Positions 18,385 through 29,159 of a stretch of DNA of 64,000 bases are shown one piece after another (within the stretch, counting starts at the first letter, position 1; every line of letters starts with the position of its first letter). The stretch comes from Ramlibacter terrae. GTDB taxonomy: Bacteria > Pseudomonadota > Gammaproteobacteria > Burkholderiales > Burkholderiaceae_C. The notes beneath the pieces were generated by a model that worked only from the letters and a program-made list of their open reading frames with translations, was not told where the DNA came from and did not search any database. Made by a program: the position numbers and the translations under genes. The stretch covers positions 1,426,001 to 1,490,000 of the forward strand of contig CP053418.1 in the NCBI GenBank assembly GCA_013127575.1, read 5' to 3'.

Positions 18385-19359
18385 ATGCACACCACGAGAC
18401 GCCGCGGCCTGCGCGCGCTGGCCGCGATCGCCGCCCTGTCCTGCGGCCTGGCGGCCGCGCAGGGCTTCCCCACCAAGCCGATCACGCTCGTGGTCCCGAA
18501 TCCGCCGGGCGGCCTGGTCGACGGCTCGGCCCGCCTGCTCAGCGAACCGCTGGGCCGCGTGCTGGGGCAGTCGGTGGTGGTCGACAACAAGGGCGGCGCC
18601 AGCGGCAACGTGGCGTACGCGCAGGTGGCGCGGGCGCCGGCCGACGGCTACACGCTGCTCACGTCGTACTCGGCGTACCACGTCGGCAACCCGTCGCTGT
18701 TCCCGAAGATGCCGTGGGCGCAGAAGGACCTCGCGCCGGTGGCGCTCATCACGGCGGCCACCAACGTCATCGCGGTGCATCCGTCGGTGCCGGCGAACAA
18801 CCTGCAGGAATTCATCGCCTACCTGAAGAAGAACCCCGGCCGCCTCAGCTATGCGTCGCAGGGCAACGGCTCGCTGTCGCACGTGGGCACCGAGATGTTC
18901 AAGGCGCAGACCGGCACCAGCATGGTCCACATCCCGTACCGCGGCTCGGGCCCGGCCATCCTCGACGTGCTGTCGGGGCAGGTGCAGGTGTTCATGACCA
19001 CGCCGCCTTCGGTGATGGGGCACGTGCAGAACGGCAAGCTCAAGGGCATCGCGGTCACCAGCGGCGCGCGCCATCCCGGCCTGCCGCAGGTGCCGACGAC
19101 GTCCGAGGCGGGGCTCAAGGGCTTCGAGCTCGAAGCATGGGTCGCGATCTTCGCGCCCGCCGGTACGCCGCCCGACGTGGTGAACAAGCTCTCGGCGTCG
19201 ATCAAGCAGGCGCTCGACATGCCCGAGACCCGCAGCCGCGCCGCCGCGGCCGGCATCGACCTGCGCTACCAGCCGCCGGCGCAGCTGGACGCGCTGGTGC
19301 AGCGCGAGACGGCGTTCTGGGCCAAGACGATCCAGGCCGCGAAGATCACGGCGGAGTAA
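18385..19359 (+). CDS. Bug family (TctC) solute-binding protein
   Basis: Intact, 324 residues. The signal peptide carries an RRRGLRALAAIAAL start and ends AAAQGFPTKP. GFPTKPITLVVPNPPGG, VVVDNKGGASGNVAYAQVAR, DGYTLLTSY and VHIPYRGSGPAILDVLSGQV are the family blocks around the carboxylate-binding cleft. Bug proteins bind small carboxylates in the periplasm, often without a dedicated transporter. No TctA/TctB genes are near, so it is an orphan receptor. AGAGGAAG lies just before the ATG. A dispersed repeat follows directly. Confidence 0.92.
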   Translation: MHTTRRRGLRALAAIAALSCGLAAAQGFPTKPITLVVPNPPGGLVDGSARLLSEPLGRVLGQSVVVDNKGGASGNVAYAQVARAPADGYTLLTSYSAYHVGNPSLFPKMPWAQKDLAPVALITAATNVIAVHPSVPANNLQEFIAYLKKNPGRLSYASQGNGSLSHVGTEMFKAQTGTSMVHIPYRGSGPAILDVLSGQVQVFMTTPPSVMGHVQNGKLKGIAVTSGARHPGLPQVPTTSEAGLKGFELEAWVAIFAPAGTPPDVVNKLSASIKQALDMPETRSRAAAAGIDLRYQPPAQLDALVQRETAFWAKTIQAAKITAE

Positions 19360-19364
19360 ATCCC

Positions 19365-19445
19365 CTGTCATCCCGGGCTTGACCCGGGATCCGTGCGGCA
19401 CACGCGAGACGCCGCACGGATTGCGGCTCGAGGCCGCAATGACAG
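19365..19445. repeat. dispersed 81-base palindromic repeat, copy 1
   Basis: CTGTCAT...ATGACAG ends enclose two hairpins: CCCGGGCTTGACCCGGG and a GTGCGGC.../GCCGCAC pair, then a TTGCGG...CCGCAA pair. Copies 2 and 3 lie at 29078-29159 and 45642-45723. All three are intergenic. Confidence 0.75.
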
Positions 19446-19451
19446 CGAATG

Positions 19452-19751
19452 TCAGGCGTGGATCTCGTACATGGCATCCCCCATGTACCGGTTCGGCCCG
19501 AACGCCGCCGCCACCGCGGCGGTCTCCGCTTCGCGCCAGCTCTCCAGCACCATCCGCTCCTCGTCCGTCAGCGCTTCCAGGTCCGGATGGTCGCCGTAGG
19601 CATGCAGGATGCGCCGTGCGCCCCGGTACAGCGGCACCACCAGTTCGGCCCCGCCCAGCGCTTCTTCCGGGGCGTCGCGAAAGCGCCGCTCCGCCGCCCG
19701 CAGTTCTTCGGGGCTGGCGTCGGCTTCGAACAGCTTCACTCGGTACGTCAT
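19452..19751 (-). CDS. small unknown protein
   Basis: Intact, 99 residues, acidic and cytoplasmic, with no signal or membrane segment. MTYRVKLFEADASPEELRAA starts it; the middle has LVVPLYRGARRILHAYGDHP and the end FGPNRYMGDAMYEIHA. It is mostly predicted helix. No family is recognised. Coding use is supported by full length without breaks and normal composition. It follows the LysR gene by 4 bases on the same strand and may be co-transcribed with it. Confidence 0.6.
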   Translation of the reverse strand: MTYRVKLFEADASPEELRAAERRFRDAPEEALGGAELVVPLYRGARRILHAYGDHPDLEALTDEERMVLESWREAETAAVAAAFGPNRYMGDAMYEIHA

Positions 19752-19755
19752 CGCG

Positions 19756-20669
19756 CTAGTTTGGCACGCGCGCGATCGCGGCGACCTGCTGCTTGAGCCA
19801 CTGGATGCCGCCGTCGCCGGCGGTGCGCGCGTCCCAGCAAAGCAGCGACTGGTAGCGCGGCAGCGCGAAGGGCAGCGGCTGGATGTGCAGCTCGTCGGCG
19901 AACTGGCGCGCCACGCGGCCGCCGAGCACGGCTGCGTGGTCGCTGTGGCGCAGGTGGTGCACGATCTGGCCGAAGCTGGTCACGGCGATCTGCGCAAGCC
20001 GCTGCCGGCCGCTGGCGGCCAGCGTCTCGTCGATGAGGTCGTCGAGCATCGAGGTGCCGTAGCCCGGAAAACCTGCGGCACCTCGCAGAAGCTGTCCAGC
20101 GTCACGGCCTCGCCCGCGCGCGGATGGTCCTTGCGCATCACGTAGACGTAGCTGTCTTCGTACAGGACCTGCCACTCGAACTCGCGCGGCGTCTGAATGC
20201 GGGCGATCACGGCCAGGTCGAGCTCGCCCTTGTGCAAGTGCTCGGCGAGGGACCACGTGCCCGGCGGCACCCACACCAGCCGGATCGAGGAGCCGAGTTC
20301 GATCAGCGTGCGCGACAACGCCGGCAGCAGCATGCGGCTGGCGTGGTCGGAGCCGGCGATGCGGAAGATGCGGTTGCTCGACGCCGGGTCGAAAGGCTGG
20401 TCGGCCTCCAGCAGCCCGGCCAGGCCGGCCAGCACCTTCTGCACCTGCGGCGCCAGCGCGTGCGCGCGTTCGGTGGGCAGCACGCCGTGGCCGGTGCGCG
20501 TGAAGAGCGGGTCGTCGAACACCTCGCGCAGGCGGTTCAGCGAGGCGCTGACGGCGGGCTGGCTCAGGAACAGGCGTTCGGCGGCGCGCGAGACGCTCTT
20601 CTCGCGCATCAGCGCGTCGAAGGTGCGCAGCATGCCGATGTCGAGGCCGCGGATATCACGCCGGTTCAT
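19756..20669 (-). CDS. LysR-type transcriptional regulator (frame broken)
   Basis: About 304 residues. LDIGMLRTFDALMREKSVSR and AERLFLSQPAVSASLNRLRE form the winged helix; ALSRTLIELGSSIRLVWVPP and LDLAVIARIQTP belong to the effector domain. A base is missing near 20070. It is divergent from a Bug receptor/Rieske oxygenase operon across 84 bases and is the likely regulator of that operon, as is common for Bug genes. Confidence 0.88.
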
Positions 20670-20753
20670 ATCTCATATCCAAACGATCGAATGGACGCCG
20701 CCGCGCCGCGCGGCCGGCACCATGCGGCGACAAGCAAAGCAACAGGAGACACG

Positions 20754-21720
20754 ATGTTCAACAGAAGAGAGATCCTCGCCGCCGGCGCCCCGGCTGCCGT
20801 GCTGCCCACCGGGCCCGGGCCGGCTTCCCCTCGCGGCCCGTGCGCATCGTACCTTTCGGCACCGCCGGCGGTCCGATCGACACGCTGGCCCGCGTCTACG
20901 GCGACAAGCTGTCGGCGCGCTGGGGCCAGCCGGTGGTGATCGATGCGAAGCCGGGCGCCAGCGGCATCATCGCCGCCGACTTCGTCGCCAAGGCCGCGCC
21001 GGACGGCCACACGGTGCTGATGACGCTGCCGCTCACGCACGTCAACAACCACATCCTGCAGCCGAAGCTGCCGTACGACCCGGTGGCCGATTTCCAGCCG
21101 CTGTCGATGCTGGCTACCGGCGGCCCGATGCTGGTCGCGCGCTCCAATGCGCCGTACAGCAACCTCGCCGAGTTCGTCGAGTTCGCCGGGAAGAAGGGCC
21201 GCATGACCTACGGCACTGGGGCAACGGCTCCACCGCGCATCTCTTCGGCGAGCTGCTGCGGCGGCAGACCGGCGCCGACCTCGTTCACGTCGCGTACAAG
21301 GCCGAAGCGGCGGCGCACAACGACCTGTTCGGCGAGGCGATCGACTTCGCCCGGGCCAACCCGTCGACGGCGCGCGGCCACGCGCAGGGCGGCAAGATGA
21401 AGGTGCTGGGCATCTCCGGCACCAGCCGCGTGTCGTCGATGCCCAACGTGCCGACCTTCAAGGAGCAGGGCTTCCGGGGCTTCGACATCGACAGCTGGAT
21501 CGGCGTGTACGGTCCCGCGAAGATGCCCGACGCCGTCGTGCAGGCGTGGACCGCTGCGCTGCGCGAAACGACCGCCATGCCCGACGTGCAGGCGCGGCTC
21601 ACCGGCTACGGCTTCGAGCCGCTGGGCAACACGCCCGCGCAGTTCATGGAGCGCTACCGCGCCGACTATCCGCGCATGGCGGAACTGATCAAGGCCGCCG
21701 GCGTCACGGCCGGCCAGTGA
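20754..21720 (+). CDS. Bug family (TctC) solute-binding protein (frame broken)
   Basis: About 322 residues. MFNRREILAAGAPAAVLP is a twin-arginine-like export signal; after a break near 20830 come RIVPFGTAGGPIDTLARVYG, VIDAKPGASGIIAADFVAK and DGHTVLMTLPLTHVNN, and after a second near 21215 GELLRRQTGADLVHVAYKAE. AGGAGA lies 6 bases before the ATG. It is 10 bases from a Rieske oxygenase gene and divergent from LysR, so it probably binds the oxygenase's substrate or a related acid. Confidence 0.86.
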
Positions 21721-21730
21721 ACGGAAGACG

Positions 21731-22944
21731 ATGAACGACACCGCCAACGAAACAACGCGCGCCCGCGTGATCCCGATCGCCGTGGACACCGGCACCGCCT
21801 ATGGCCGCCCGCCACCGGCGCATCGCGGCGAGCTCACCGAGGTGGGCGCCGGCACGCCGATGGGCGAGCTGATGCGCCGCTACTGGCATCCGGTCGGCCT
21901 GTCCGGCGATGCCACCGCCACGCCGCGCAAGGTGCGCGTGCTGGGCGAGGACCTGATCCTGTTCCGCGACGGGCAGGGCCGCCCCGGGCTGGTCTATCCG
22001 CACTGCGCGCACCGTGGCGCGTCGCTGTACTACGGCAAGGTCGAAGAGCGCGGCATCCGCTGCTGCTACCACGGCTGGCTGTTCGACGTGCAGGGCCACT
22101 GCGTGGAGCAGCCGTGCGAACCGGACGGCGGCCGCGCGCGCGACAAGGCGCGCCAGCCCCGGTACCCGGTGGAGGAACTGTACGGACTGGTCTGGGCCTA
22201 CCTCGGCCCGCCGGAGAGGAAGCCGGTGCTGCCGCGCTATGAATGCCTGGAGACACTGGCTCCCGGCGAATTCCCGGAGGCGGACGACCGCAGCATCGGC
22301 GGCGGCGGGCCGCAGGTGATCCCGTGCAACTGGCTGCAGCACTACGAGAACCTGGTCGACCCGTTCCACGTCGTCATCCTGCATTCGTCCTTCAGCGGCA
22401 CGCAGTTCGTGCCGGAGATGGCCGTGATGCCCGAAGTGACCGGGACACCGCGGAGCATTCGGTGCGGACGCTCTCGGTGCGGCAACTGCCCGACGGGCGC
22501 ACCTTCCGGCGCATCAGCGAGGCGGGGCTGCCGACGCTGCGCGTGATCCCGAATCCGCGCGTGGGCAAGTTCGGCCCGGTGGAGTCGCTGGGCTGGGTGC
22601 TGCCGATCGACGACCACAGCTTCCGGATCTACGTGGTGGGACGCGTCACGGAAAAGGGCGAACTGCACAGGATGCGCTCGCGGCTCGGCGGCAAGCTGTG
22701 GGAAGAGCTCACGGAGGAGGAGCACCAGGTCTACCCCGGCGACTATGAAGCCATGGTGAGCCAGGGCGCGATCGCCAAGCATTCCGAGGAGCACCTGGCC
22801 ACCACCGACCGGGGCATCGTCATGCTGCGGCGGCTGCTGCAGAAGCAGCTGGAGGCGGTGGCGCAGGGCCGCGATCCGGCCGGCGTCTCGTTCGACGCCG
22901 AGGCGCCGCCGGTGCGCTTCACGGCTGGCAACTGGATGGAGTAA
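21731..22944 (+). CDS. Rieske [2Fe-2S] oxygenase, alpha subunit (frame broken)
   Basis: About 404 residues. The Rieske cluster ligands are in YPHCAHRGASLYYG and CCYHGWLFDVQG (Cys-x-His and Cys-x2-His). The catalytic iron site is in ENLVDPFHVVILHSSFSG (Asp-x2-His-x4-His). One break lies near 22440. The layout is that of phthalate-dioxygenase-type single-subunit oxygenases, which hydroxylate or demethylate aromatic acids. No reductase or ferredoxin gene is adjacent, so the electron donor must come from elsewhere. Ten bases after the Bug gene. Confidence 0.9.
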
Positions 22945-22972
22945 AGGCTGAGCCAGGAGGGGTGGCCTGCGC

Positions 22973-22978
22973 GACAAT
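22973..22978 (+). promoter_or_regulatory. -10-like hexamer close to the start codon
   Basis: GACAAT lies 8 bases before the ATG at 22987 in the context GCGACAATGC, nearly the same as at 3306 and 48527. No ribosome site fits between. Confidence 0.4.
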
Positions 22979-22986
22979 GCCCGCGC

Positions 22987-23224
22987 ATGCATCCCCTCAA
23001 CGTCAAGGTCGAACAGTGCTTTGCCGCCTGGCAGGAACGCCGCCAGCGCCTGCAGGACCGCAGCCGCGCGCTGGAAACGGCGCTGGACGCCTTCGCCCAC
23101 GGCAGCGGGCCGGATCCGTCGGCGCAGAAGGCGGAACTGGAGGCGTTGCGCGGCGAATGCGACGCGCTGTTCTCGGAGGTGCTGGCGGCGGTGGCCGCGG
23201 GCCAAGGCGGCGGGGGTCCGCTAG
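22987..23224 (+). CDS. small coiled-coil protein
   Basis: About 78 residues, strongly helical and charged: CFAAWQERRQRLQDRSRALE then KAELEALRGECDALFSEVLA. No family is recognised. Read without a shift the frame runs on through the antisense of the tRNA to 23322, which is unlikely. A length change in the GGGGG run near 23215 gives a TAG at 23222-23224. Start and end are therefore inferred. A -10-like GACAAT sits 8 bases before the ATG. Confidence 0.5.
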
Positions 23225-23226
23225 GC

Positions 23227-23248
23227 AAAAGGGCCGCAAAAGCGGCCC
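23227..23248 (-). terminator. rho-independent terminator of tRNA-Thr
   Basis: On the minus strand GGGCCGC-TTTT-GCGGCCC is followed by TTTT. The hairpin starts 9 bases after the tRNA's CCA end. Confidence 0.8.
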
Positions 23249-23257
23249 CGGGGTGTG

Positions 23258-23333
23258 TGGTGCCGGAAAGAGGAGTCGAACCCCCGACCTTCGCATTACG
23301 AATGCGCTGCTCTACCAACTGAGCTATTCCGGC
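23258..23333 (-). tRNA. tRNA-Thr (anticodon CGT)
   Basis: A 76-base gene with encoded CCA. The acceptor arms GCCGGAA/TTTCCGGC pair, the D arm reads GCTCAGTTGGTAGAGC, the anticodon loop TTCGTAA has CGT in the centre, and the T arm carries GGTTCGACTCC. The D and anticodon arms match bacterial tRNA-Thr(CGU) closely. A TATAAT lies 10 bases upstream and a terminator follows. Confidence 0.95.
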
Positions 23334-23343
23334 TGAGCCCCTG

Positions 23344-23349
23344 ATTATA
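23344..23349 (-). promoter_or_regulatory. -10 box of the tRNA-Thr gene
   Basis: A perfect TATAAT on the minus strand ends 10 bases before the tRNA. The -35 region is weak (CTGATC-like at about 17-18 bases). It lies between the fbp stop and the tRNA, so the tRNA has its own promoter. Confidence 0.7.
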
Positions 23350-23370
23350 TCGGAGCTTGCGGGGTTGCGA

Positions 23371-24379
<1,009 letters not shown>

Positions 24380-24396
24380 GAGCTTGCAGATGAATT

Positions 24397-24474
24397 CGTA
24401 GGGTGTGCAGCTTGCTGCGCACCGGACGGCGATCGCATGCTGCATGGTGCGCAAGCAAGCTTGCACACCCTACG
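24397..24474. repeat. long imperfect inverted repeat between pfp and fbp
   Basis: CGTAGGGTGTGCA... at the left is mirrored by ...TGCACACCCTACG at the right; 27-29-base arms pair with two single-base gaps around a loop of about 22 bases. A shorter relative (GGTGTGCAAGG...CCTTGCACACC) lies at 43973-44002. This looks like a dispersed intergenic repeat that could form an mRNA hairpin between two genes of one operon. Confidence 0.65.
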
Positions 24475-24494
24475 GGACACGGAATGCGAAGGGT

Positions 24495-25754
24495 TCACCG
24501 GAGTTCGAAGGCCGGCAGCCTGCGGGCGACGGCATTGTTCGCCAGCGTGGCGAACACGGGCATGCCGTCGCGGTAGGCGGGGTAGTCCTCGCCCCGGATC
24601 AGGGGACGCAGGTAGCGCTTGCAGGCTTCGGTGATGCGGAAGCCGTCGGCGGTGATGAAGTCGCGCGGCATGAACTTCTCGACGTTCGCGACGTCGGCCA
24701 GTTTTGCCATGCCGATGCGGTACACGTAGGGTTCATCGCTGGTGCGATCGATGGTGGGCATGACGGCGTTGTGGCCGTCGAGCGCGAGCCGCACCGCCGC
24801 CGCGCCGAGTTCGTAGGCCTGCTGCACGTCGGTCTTCGATGCGATGTGGCGCGCCGCGCGCTGCAGGTAGTCGGCCACGGCCCAATGGAACTTGTGGCCG
24901 AGCGCCTGCTTGACCATGCCCGCCACCACCGGCGCCGCGCCTCCGAGCTGCGCATGGCCGAAGGCGTCCTTGCTGCCTTGTTCGGCGAGGAAAGTGCCGT
25001 CGGGATGGTGGCAGCCTTCGGAAACGACCACCGTGCAGTAGCCGTGCTGCTGCACGAGTGCGTCGACGCGCGCGATGAACTTCTGCTGGTCGAACGGCAC
25101 CTCGGGGAACAGCACCACGACCGGGATGCCGTGGTCCTCGATCAGCCCGCCGGCCGCAGCGATCCAGCCCGCGTGCCGGCCCATCACCTCGAGCACGAAC
25201 ACCTTGGTGGAGGTCTTGGCCATCGAGCGGACGTCGAACGAGGCTTCCAGCGCCGACACCGCCACGTACTTCGCCACCGAGCCGAAGCCCGGGCAGCAGT
25301 CGGTGATCGGCAGGTCGTTGTCGACCGTCTTGGGCACGTGGATCGCCTGGATCGGGAACCCCATGCTTTCCGACAGCTGGCTCACCTTGAAGCAGGTGTC
25401 GGCCGAATCGCCGCCTCCGTTGTAGAAGAAGTAGCCGATGTCGTGCGCGCGGAAGACTTCGATCAGCCGCTCGTACTCGCGCCGGTTCGCGTCCACCGAC
25501 TTGAGCTTGTAGCGGCAGGAGCCGAAAGCGCCCGAGGGCGTGGAGCGCAGCAGCGCGATCTCCTCCGCGCTCTCGCTGCCGGTGTCGATCAGGTCCTCGG
25601 TCAGCGCGCCGATGATGCCGTTGCGGCCCGCGTAGACCTTGCCGATGCGGTCCGGGTGCGCGCGCGCCGTTTCGATCACGCCGCAGGCGCTGGCATTGAT
25701 GACGGCCGTCACGCCACCCGACTGCGCATAGAGCGCGTTCTTCGTTGCCGTCAT
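24495..25754 (-). CDS. pfp: pyrophosphate-dependent 6-phosphofructokinase
   Basis: Intact, 419 residues. It reversibly converts fructose 6-phosphate and PPi to fructose 1,6-bisphosphate. QSGGVTAVINAS binds the phosphoryl donor, YFFYNGGGDSADTC is the donor loop, and PKTVDNDL carries Lys where ATP enzymes have Gly (PGT), the classic sign of PPi use. MGRHAGWIAAAGGL is the sugar-phosphate site. It starts 9 bases after pepN and precedes fbp, so both directions of the FBP step are encoded in one run. ATP use cannot be fully excluded without alignment. Confidence 0.92.
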   Translation of the reverse strand: MTATKNALYAQSGGVTAVINASACGVIETARAHPDRIGKVYAGRNGIIGALTEDLIDTGSESAEEIALLRSTPSGAFGSCRYKLKSVDANRREYERLIEVFRAHDIGYFFYNGGGDSADTCFKVSQLSESMGFPIQAIHVPKTVDNDLPITDCCPGFGSVAKYVAVSALEASFDVRSMAKTSTKVFVLEVMGRHAGWIAAAGGLIEDHGIPVVVLFPEVPFDQQKFIARVDALVQQHGYCTVVVSEGCHHPDGTFLAEQGSKDAFGHAQLGGAAPVVAGMVKQALGHKFHWAVADYLQRAARHIASKTDVQQAYELGAAAVRLALDGHNAVMPTIDRTSDEPYVYRIGMAKLADVANVEKFMPRDFITADGFRITEACKRYLRPLIRGEDYPAYRDGMPVFATLANNAVARRLPAFELR

Positions 25755-25763
25755 CGTTTCACC

Positions 25764-28405
25764 TCAATCGGCGAGGGCGCGCGAGACCACCTCGCGCACG
25801 TCGTTGCTCAGGTCGGGCTTGGCCGCCACGCGCGCGATGGCTTCGCGCGCCGCGGTGCGCTGCGGCTCCACCAGCTTGTTCCAGCGATCCAGCGCGCGGG
25901 CCAGCCGCGCGGCCACCTGCGGGTTGATCGCGTCGAGTTCGACCACGCGCTCGCTCCAGTACACGTAGCCCGCCGCGTCGGCGCGGTGGAACGCGCCCGG
26001 ATTGGCGCTGCAGTAGCTGAAGATCACGCTGCGCGCGCGGTTCGGGTTGCGGATGTTGAAGTCGGCGTGCTTCATCAGCTGCTTGACGATGGGCAGCACG
26101 TTGCCGCCGCGGTCGGGCGCGCCGGCCTGCAGGGCGAACCACTTGTCCAGCACCAGCGCCTCGTCCTTGAACAGCGCGTGGAAGCGCTGCAGCGCGGGCG
26201 CGGCGAGGGCGTGGCCGCTCACCACCAGCGCGGCCAGCGCGTTGAAGCGCTCCGTCATGTTGCCGGCGTCCTTGAAGCGCTGGTAGGCCTTGCCCGGCCA
26301 CACCGCGTCGCCGTTGCTGCGCGACGCCAGGCACAGGTGCGTGAGCGCCAACCCGGACAGCGCGCGGCGGCCGCTCGACACCGGGTCGGGCTTGTAAGCG
26401 CCGGTGTCATGGTGCGCTTCGACGGCCCATTCCCAATCGGCGTACAGCGCCTCGGCCAGTGCTGCCGCATGCCTTCGCGCACGGCATGCACGCGCTGCGG
26501 ATCGACCACCTCGAGCTGCTCGGAAATGAAGGTTTCGCTCGGCAGCGTCAGCACCAGTTCCTTGAACGCCGCATCCAGCACGGGATGGCGCAGCACGCTG
26601 CGCATGGCGTCGAGGTAGGCGTCGTCCAGCCGCACGGGCGCATCGGCGTTCGCGATGAAGGCGAGGGCGCGGCCGACGCCCAGGCGCTGCGCCGCTTCCC
26701 AGCGGTTGAACGGATCGGTGTCGTGCGCCAGCAGCGCGAGCAGTTGCGCGTCGGTGTACGCGTAGTCCAGCACCACCGGCGCGCTGAAGCCGCGCAGCAG
26801 CGAAGGCACCGGCTCCGTGGCGTAGCCGGGAAAGCTGAGGGTTTCGCTTTCCTGCGTCAGCACGTGCATGCCGCTGGTGAGCTCGGCCGTCCGGCCCGAG
26901 CAGGCCGAGCGCGACCGGGATCACGAACGGCAGCTTCTCGGGCTGGCCCGGCGTGGGGGCGCAGCTTTGCGACAGCGTGATGTTGTAGATGCCGGAGACG
27001 GCGTCGAAGCTCGTCACGGCCTTCAGGCGCGGCGTGCCGGCCTGGCTGTACCAGCGCTTGAACTGGTCGAGTTGCTGCGACAGCGGCGACTCGGGGTTCG
27101 CATCGGCGATGGCTTGCGCGAAATCGTCGCACGTCACGGCGTGGCCGTCGTGCCGCTCGAAGTACAGCTTCATGCCCTTGGCGAACCCTTCGCGGCCCAC
27201 CAGCGTCTGCATCATGCGCACGACCTCGGCGCCCTTCTCGTAGATCGTGACGGTGTAGAAGTTGTTGATCTCGAGATACTGGTCGGGACGCACCGGGTGC
27301 GCCATCGGGCCCGCGTCCTCGGGGAACTGCGCCGTGCGCAGCACCCGCACGTCTTCGATGCGCTTGACCGCGCGGGCCGAGGCGTCGCCGGACAGGTCTG
27401 GCTGAACTCCCTGGTCGCGGAACACCGTCAGGCCTTCCTTGAGCGACAGCTGGAACCAGTCGCGGCAGGTCACGCGGTTGCCGGTCCAGTTGTGGAAGTA
27501 CTCGTGGCCGACCACGCTTTCGATGTTGGCGAAGTCGGTATCGGTGGCGGTCGCCTGGCTGGCCAGGACGTACTTCGTGTTGAAGATGTTCAGGCCCTTG
27601 TTCTCCATCGCGCCCATGTTGAAGTCGCTGGTGGCGACGATCATGAAGCGCTCGAGGTCGAGCGGCAGGTCGAAGCGCGCCTCGTCCCAGGCCACCGAGT
27701 GCATCAGCGAGTTCATCGCGTGCTCGGTCTTGTCGAGGTCGCCGGCGCGCACGTACACCTGCAGCAGGTGGTCCTTGCCGCTGCGGGACGTGATGCGCTG
27801 CTCGCGGCACACCAGCTGCCCCGCGACCAGCGCGAACAGGTAGCTGGGCTTGCGGAACGGGTCGACCCACTTGGCGAAGTGGCGGCCGTCGCCCGGGTCG
27901 CCTTCTTCCACCAGGTTGCCGTTGGACAGCAGCACCGGGTACTTGCGCTTGTCGGCGCGCAGCGTCACGGTGTAGCTGGCCATCACGTCGGGCCGGTCGA
28001 GGAAGTAGGTGATGCGGCGGAAGCCCTCGGCCTCGCACTGCGTGAAGAACGAGTCGTTGCTGACGTACAGGCCCATCAGCTTGGTGTTCTTGGCCGGCGC
28101 GCAGGTGGTGAAGATCTCCAGCTCGAACGGCTCGTTGCCCCGGGGCAGGTTCTCCAGCACCAGCTGGCCGTCTTCCAGCTTGAAGGAGGTGCCCGGCCGC
28201 CGACCAGCACGCGGGCCAGGTTCAGTTCCTCGCCGTCGAGGCGCAGCGCCTGCGCCGGCACGTCGGGGTTGCGGCGCACGCGCATGCGGTTGAGCACGCG
28301 GGTCTTGGCGGGGTCCAGGTCGAAGCAGAGTTCGACGGTGTCGATCCAGTACGCGGGCGGCTGGTAGTCGGCGCGATAGATCACTTTCGATTGTCCTTCA
28401 CGCAT
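25764..28405 (-). CDS. pepN: aminopeptidase N (M1 metallopeptidase; frame broken)
   Basis: About 880 residues, as in E. coli PepN. It removes N-terminal residues from peptides in the cytoplasm. NMGAMENKGLN is the exopeptidase motif and VVGHEYFHNWTGNRV with a downstream LKEGLTVF gives the zinc HExxH-x18-E site. The start at 28405 gives MREGQSKVIYRADYQPPAYW. Breaks lie near 28200, 26895 and 26465. The start overlaps the end of the HAD phosphatase gene and pfp follows 9 bases after the stop. Confidence 0.94.
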
Positions 28406-29056
28406 CCAGGCTCTCCAGAAATTCGTTGTCATCAGTTGCTCGTAGTCGGCGACCTGCGCGACCACGTGCGGCCCCGCCAGTTCGCGGGGGCCGTGGGTGG
28501 TGCAGATCGCCACCGCGCGCATGCCGGCGCGGTGGGCGGCTTCGATGCCGAACGGCGCGTCTTCGAACACGATGCATTCCGAGGGCGCGGCGCCGATGCG
28601 GCGCGCGGCTTCCGGGAACAGGTCGGGTTCGGGCTTGCCGCGCAGGCCTTCGTCGCCGCCGACGATCGCGTGCGGCGGCTGGTCCAGCTTCAGGTGTTCC
28701 AGCGCGAAGGCGATGTTGTGCTTGTCGCCGGCGGTGGCGATGGCCCACTTCAGGCCCCGCTCGCGCGCCTGCCGCGCGAAGCGGCCGAAGCCCGCCACCT
28801 CGCGGAACTCCTTGCCGAAGTACTCGCGGTACAGAGCTTCCTTCTCGCCGATCAGCGCCAGCGCCTGCGCTTCGTCCATCTCGCCCATCAGCTCGCGGAT
28901 GCACTCGACGCCGGTGCGCCCAGTGGTGCGGCGCATGACTTCGTCGACGGGGATGTCGATGCCGTGCCGCCGGGTGAACGCTTCCCAGCTGCGGGCGTGC
29001 GCAGGCATCGAATCGACCATGGTGCCGTCCATGTCGAAGATGAGGGCGCGGGTCAT
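28398..29056 (-). CDS. HAD family phosphatase (beta-phosphoglucomutase-like; frame broken at the end)
   Basis: About 219 residues. The four HAD motifs are visible: IFDMDGTMVDSMPAH (nucleophile and acid Asp), ATAGDKHN, GKPEPDLFPEA (Lys) and VFEDAPFGIEAA (metal Asp). It belongs to the cap-bearing phosphoglucomutase/phosphatase branch acting on small sugar phosphates. A base is missing near 28437; without it the frame would run into pepN. The corrected end is TDDNEFLESLDA with a TGA inside the first pepN codons. Confidence 0.87.
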
Positions 29057-29077
29057 GGACTGTCATCCCCGGCGCCG

Positions 29078-29159
29078 CTGTCATCCCGGGCCTGACCCGG
29101 GATCCACGCTGCCGTGGTTCGGGCGCCGCATGGATTGCGGGTCAAGCCCGCAATGACAA
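29078..29159. repeat. dispersed palindromic repeat, copy 2
   Basis: CTGTCATCCCGGGCCTGACCC at the left and TGCGGGTCAAGCCCGCAATGACA at the right form nested hairpins as in copy 1. Partial end fragments flank it (TGTCATCCCC at 29061 and GCAATGACAGGG at 29171), as if a second copy had once been inserted here. It lies between HAD and prfB. Confidence 0.72.

Noticed and set aside
22987..23322. Small coiled-coil gene running across the antisense of tRNA-Thr
   Set aside because: Its sequence turns non-helical at the GGGGG run near 23215 and would overlap the terminator and the whole tRNA; a shifted stop at 23224 is far more likely.
24405..26618. Long plus-strand open frame of 737 codons opposite pfp and pepN
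   Set aside because: It is a shadow frame: composition is Arg/His/Val/Leu-rich with no domain, and it lies wholly opposite well-supported genes. High third-position GC opens such frames throughout the window.
26868..28367. 499-codon plus-strand open frame opposite pepN
   Set aside because: Same shadow effect; no motif, no ribosome site, and the opposite strand carries the aminopeptidase zinc site.
28076..29056. Apparent fusion of HAD phosphatase and the start of aminopeptidase N in one frame
   Set aside because: The join reads through because one base is missing near 28437. The neighbouring frame gives a proper HAD end with a TGA inside the pepN start.
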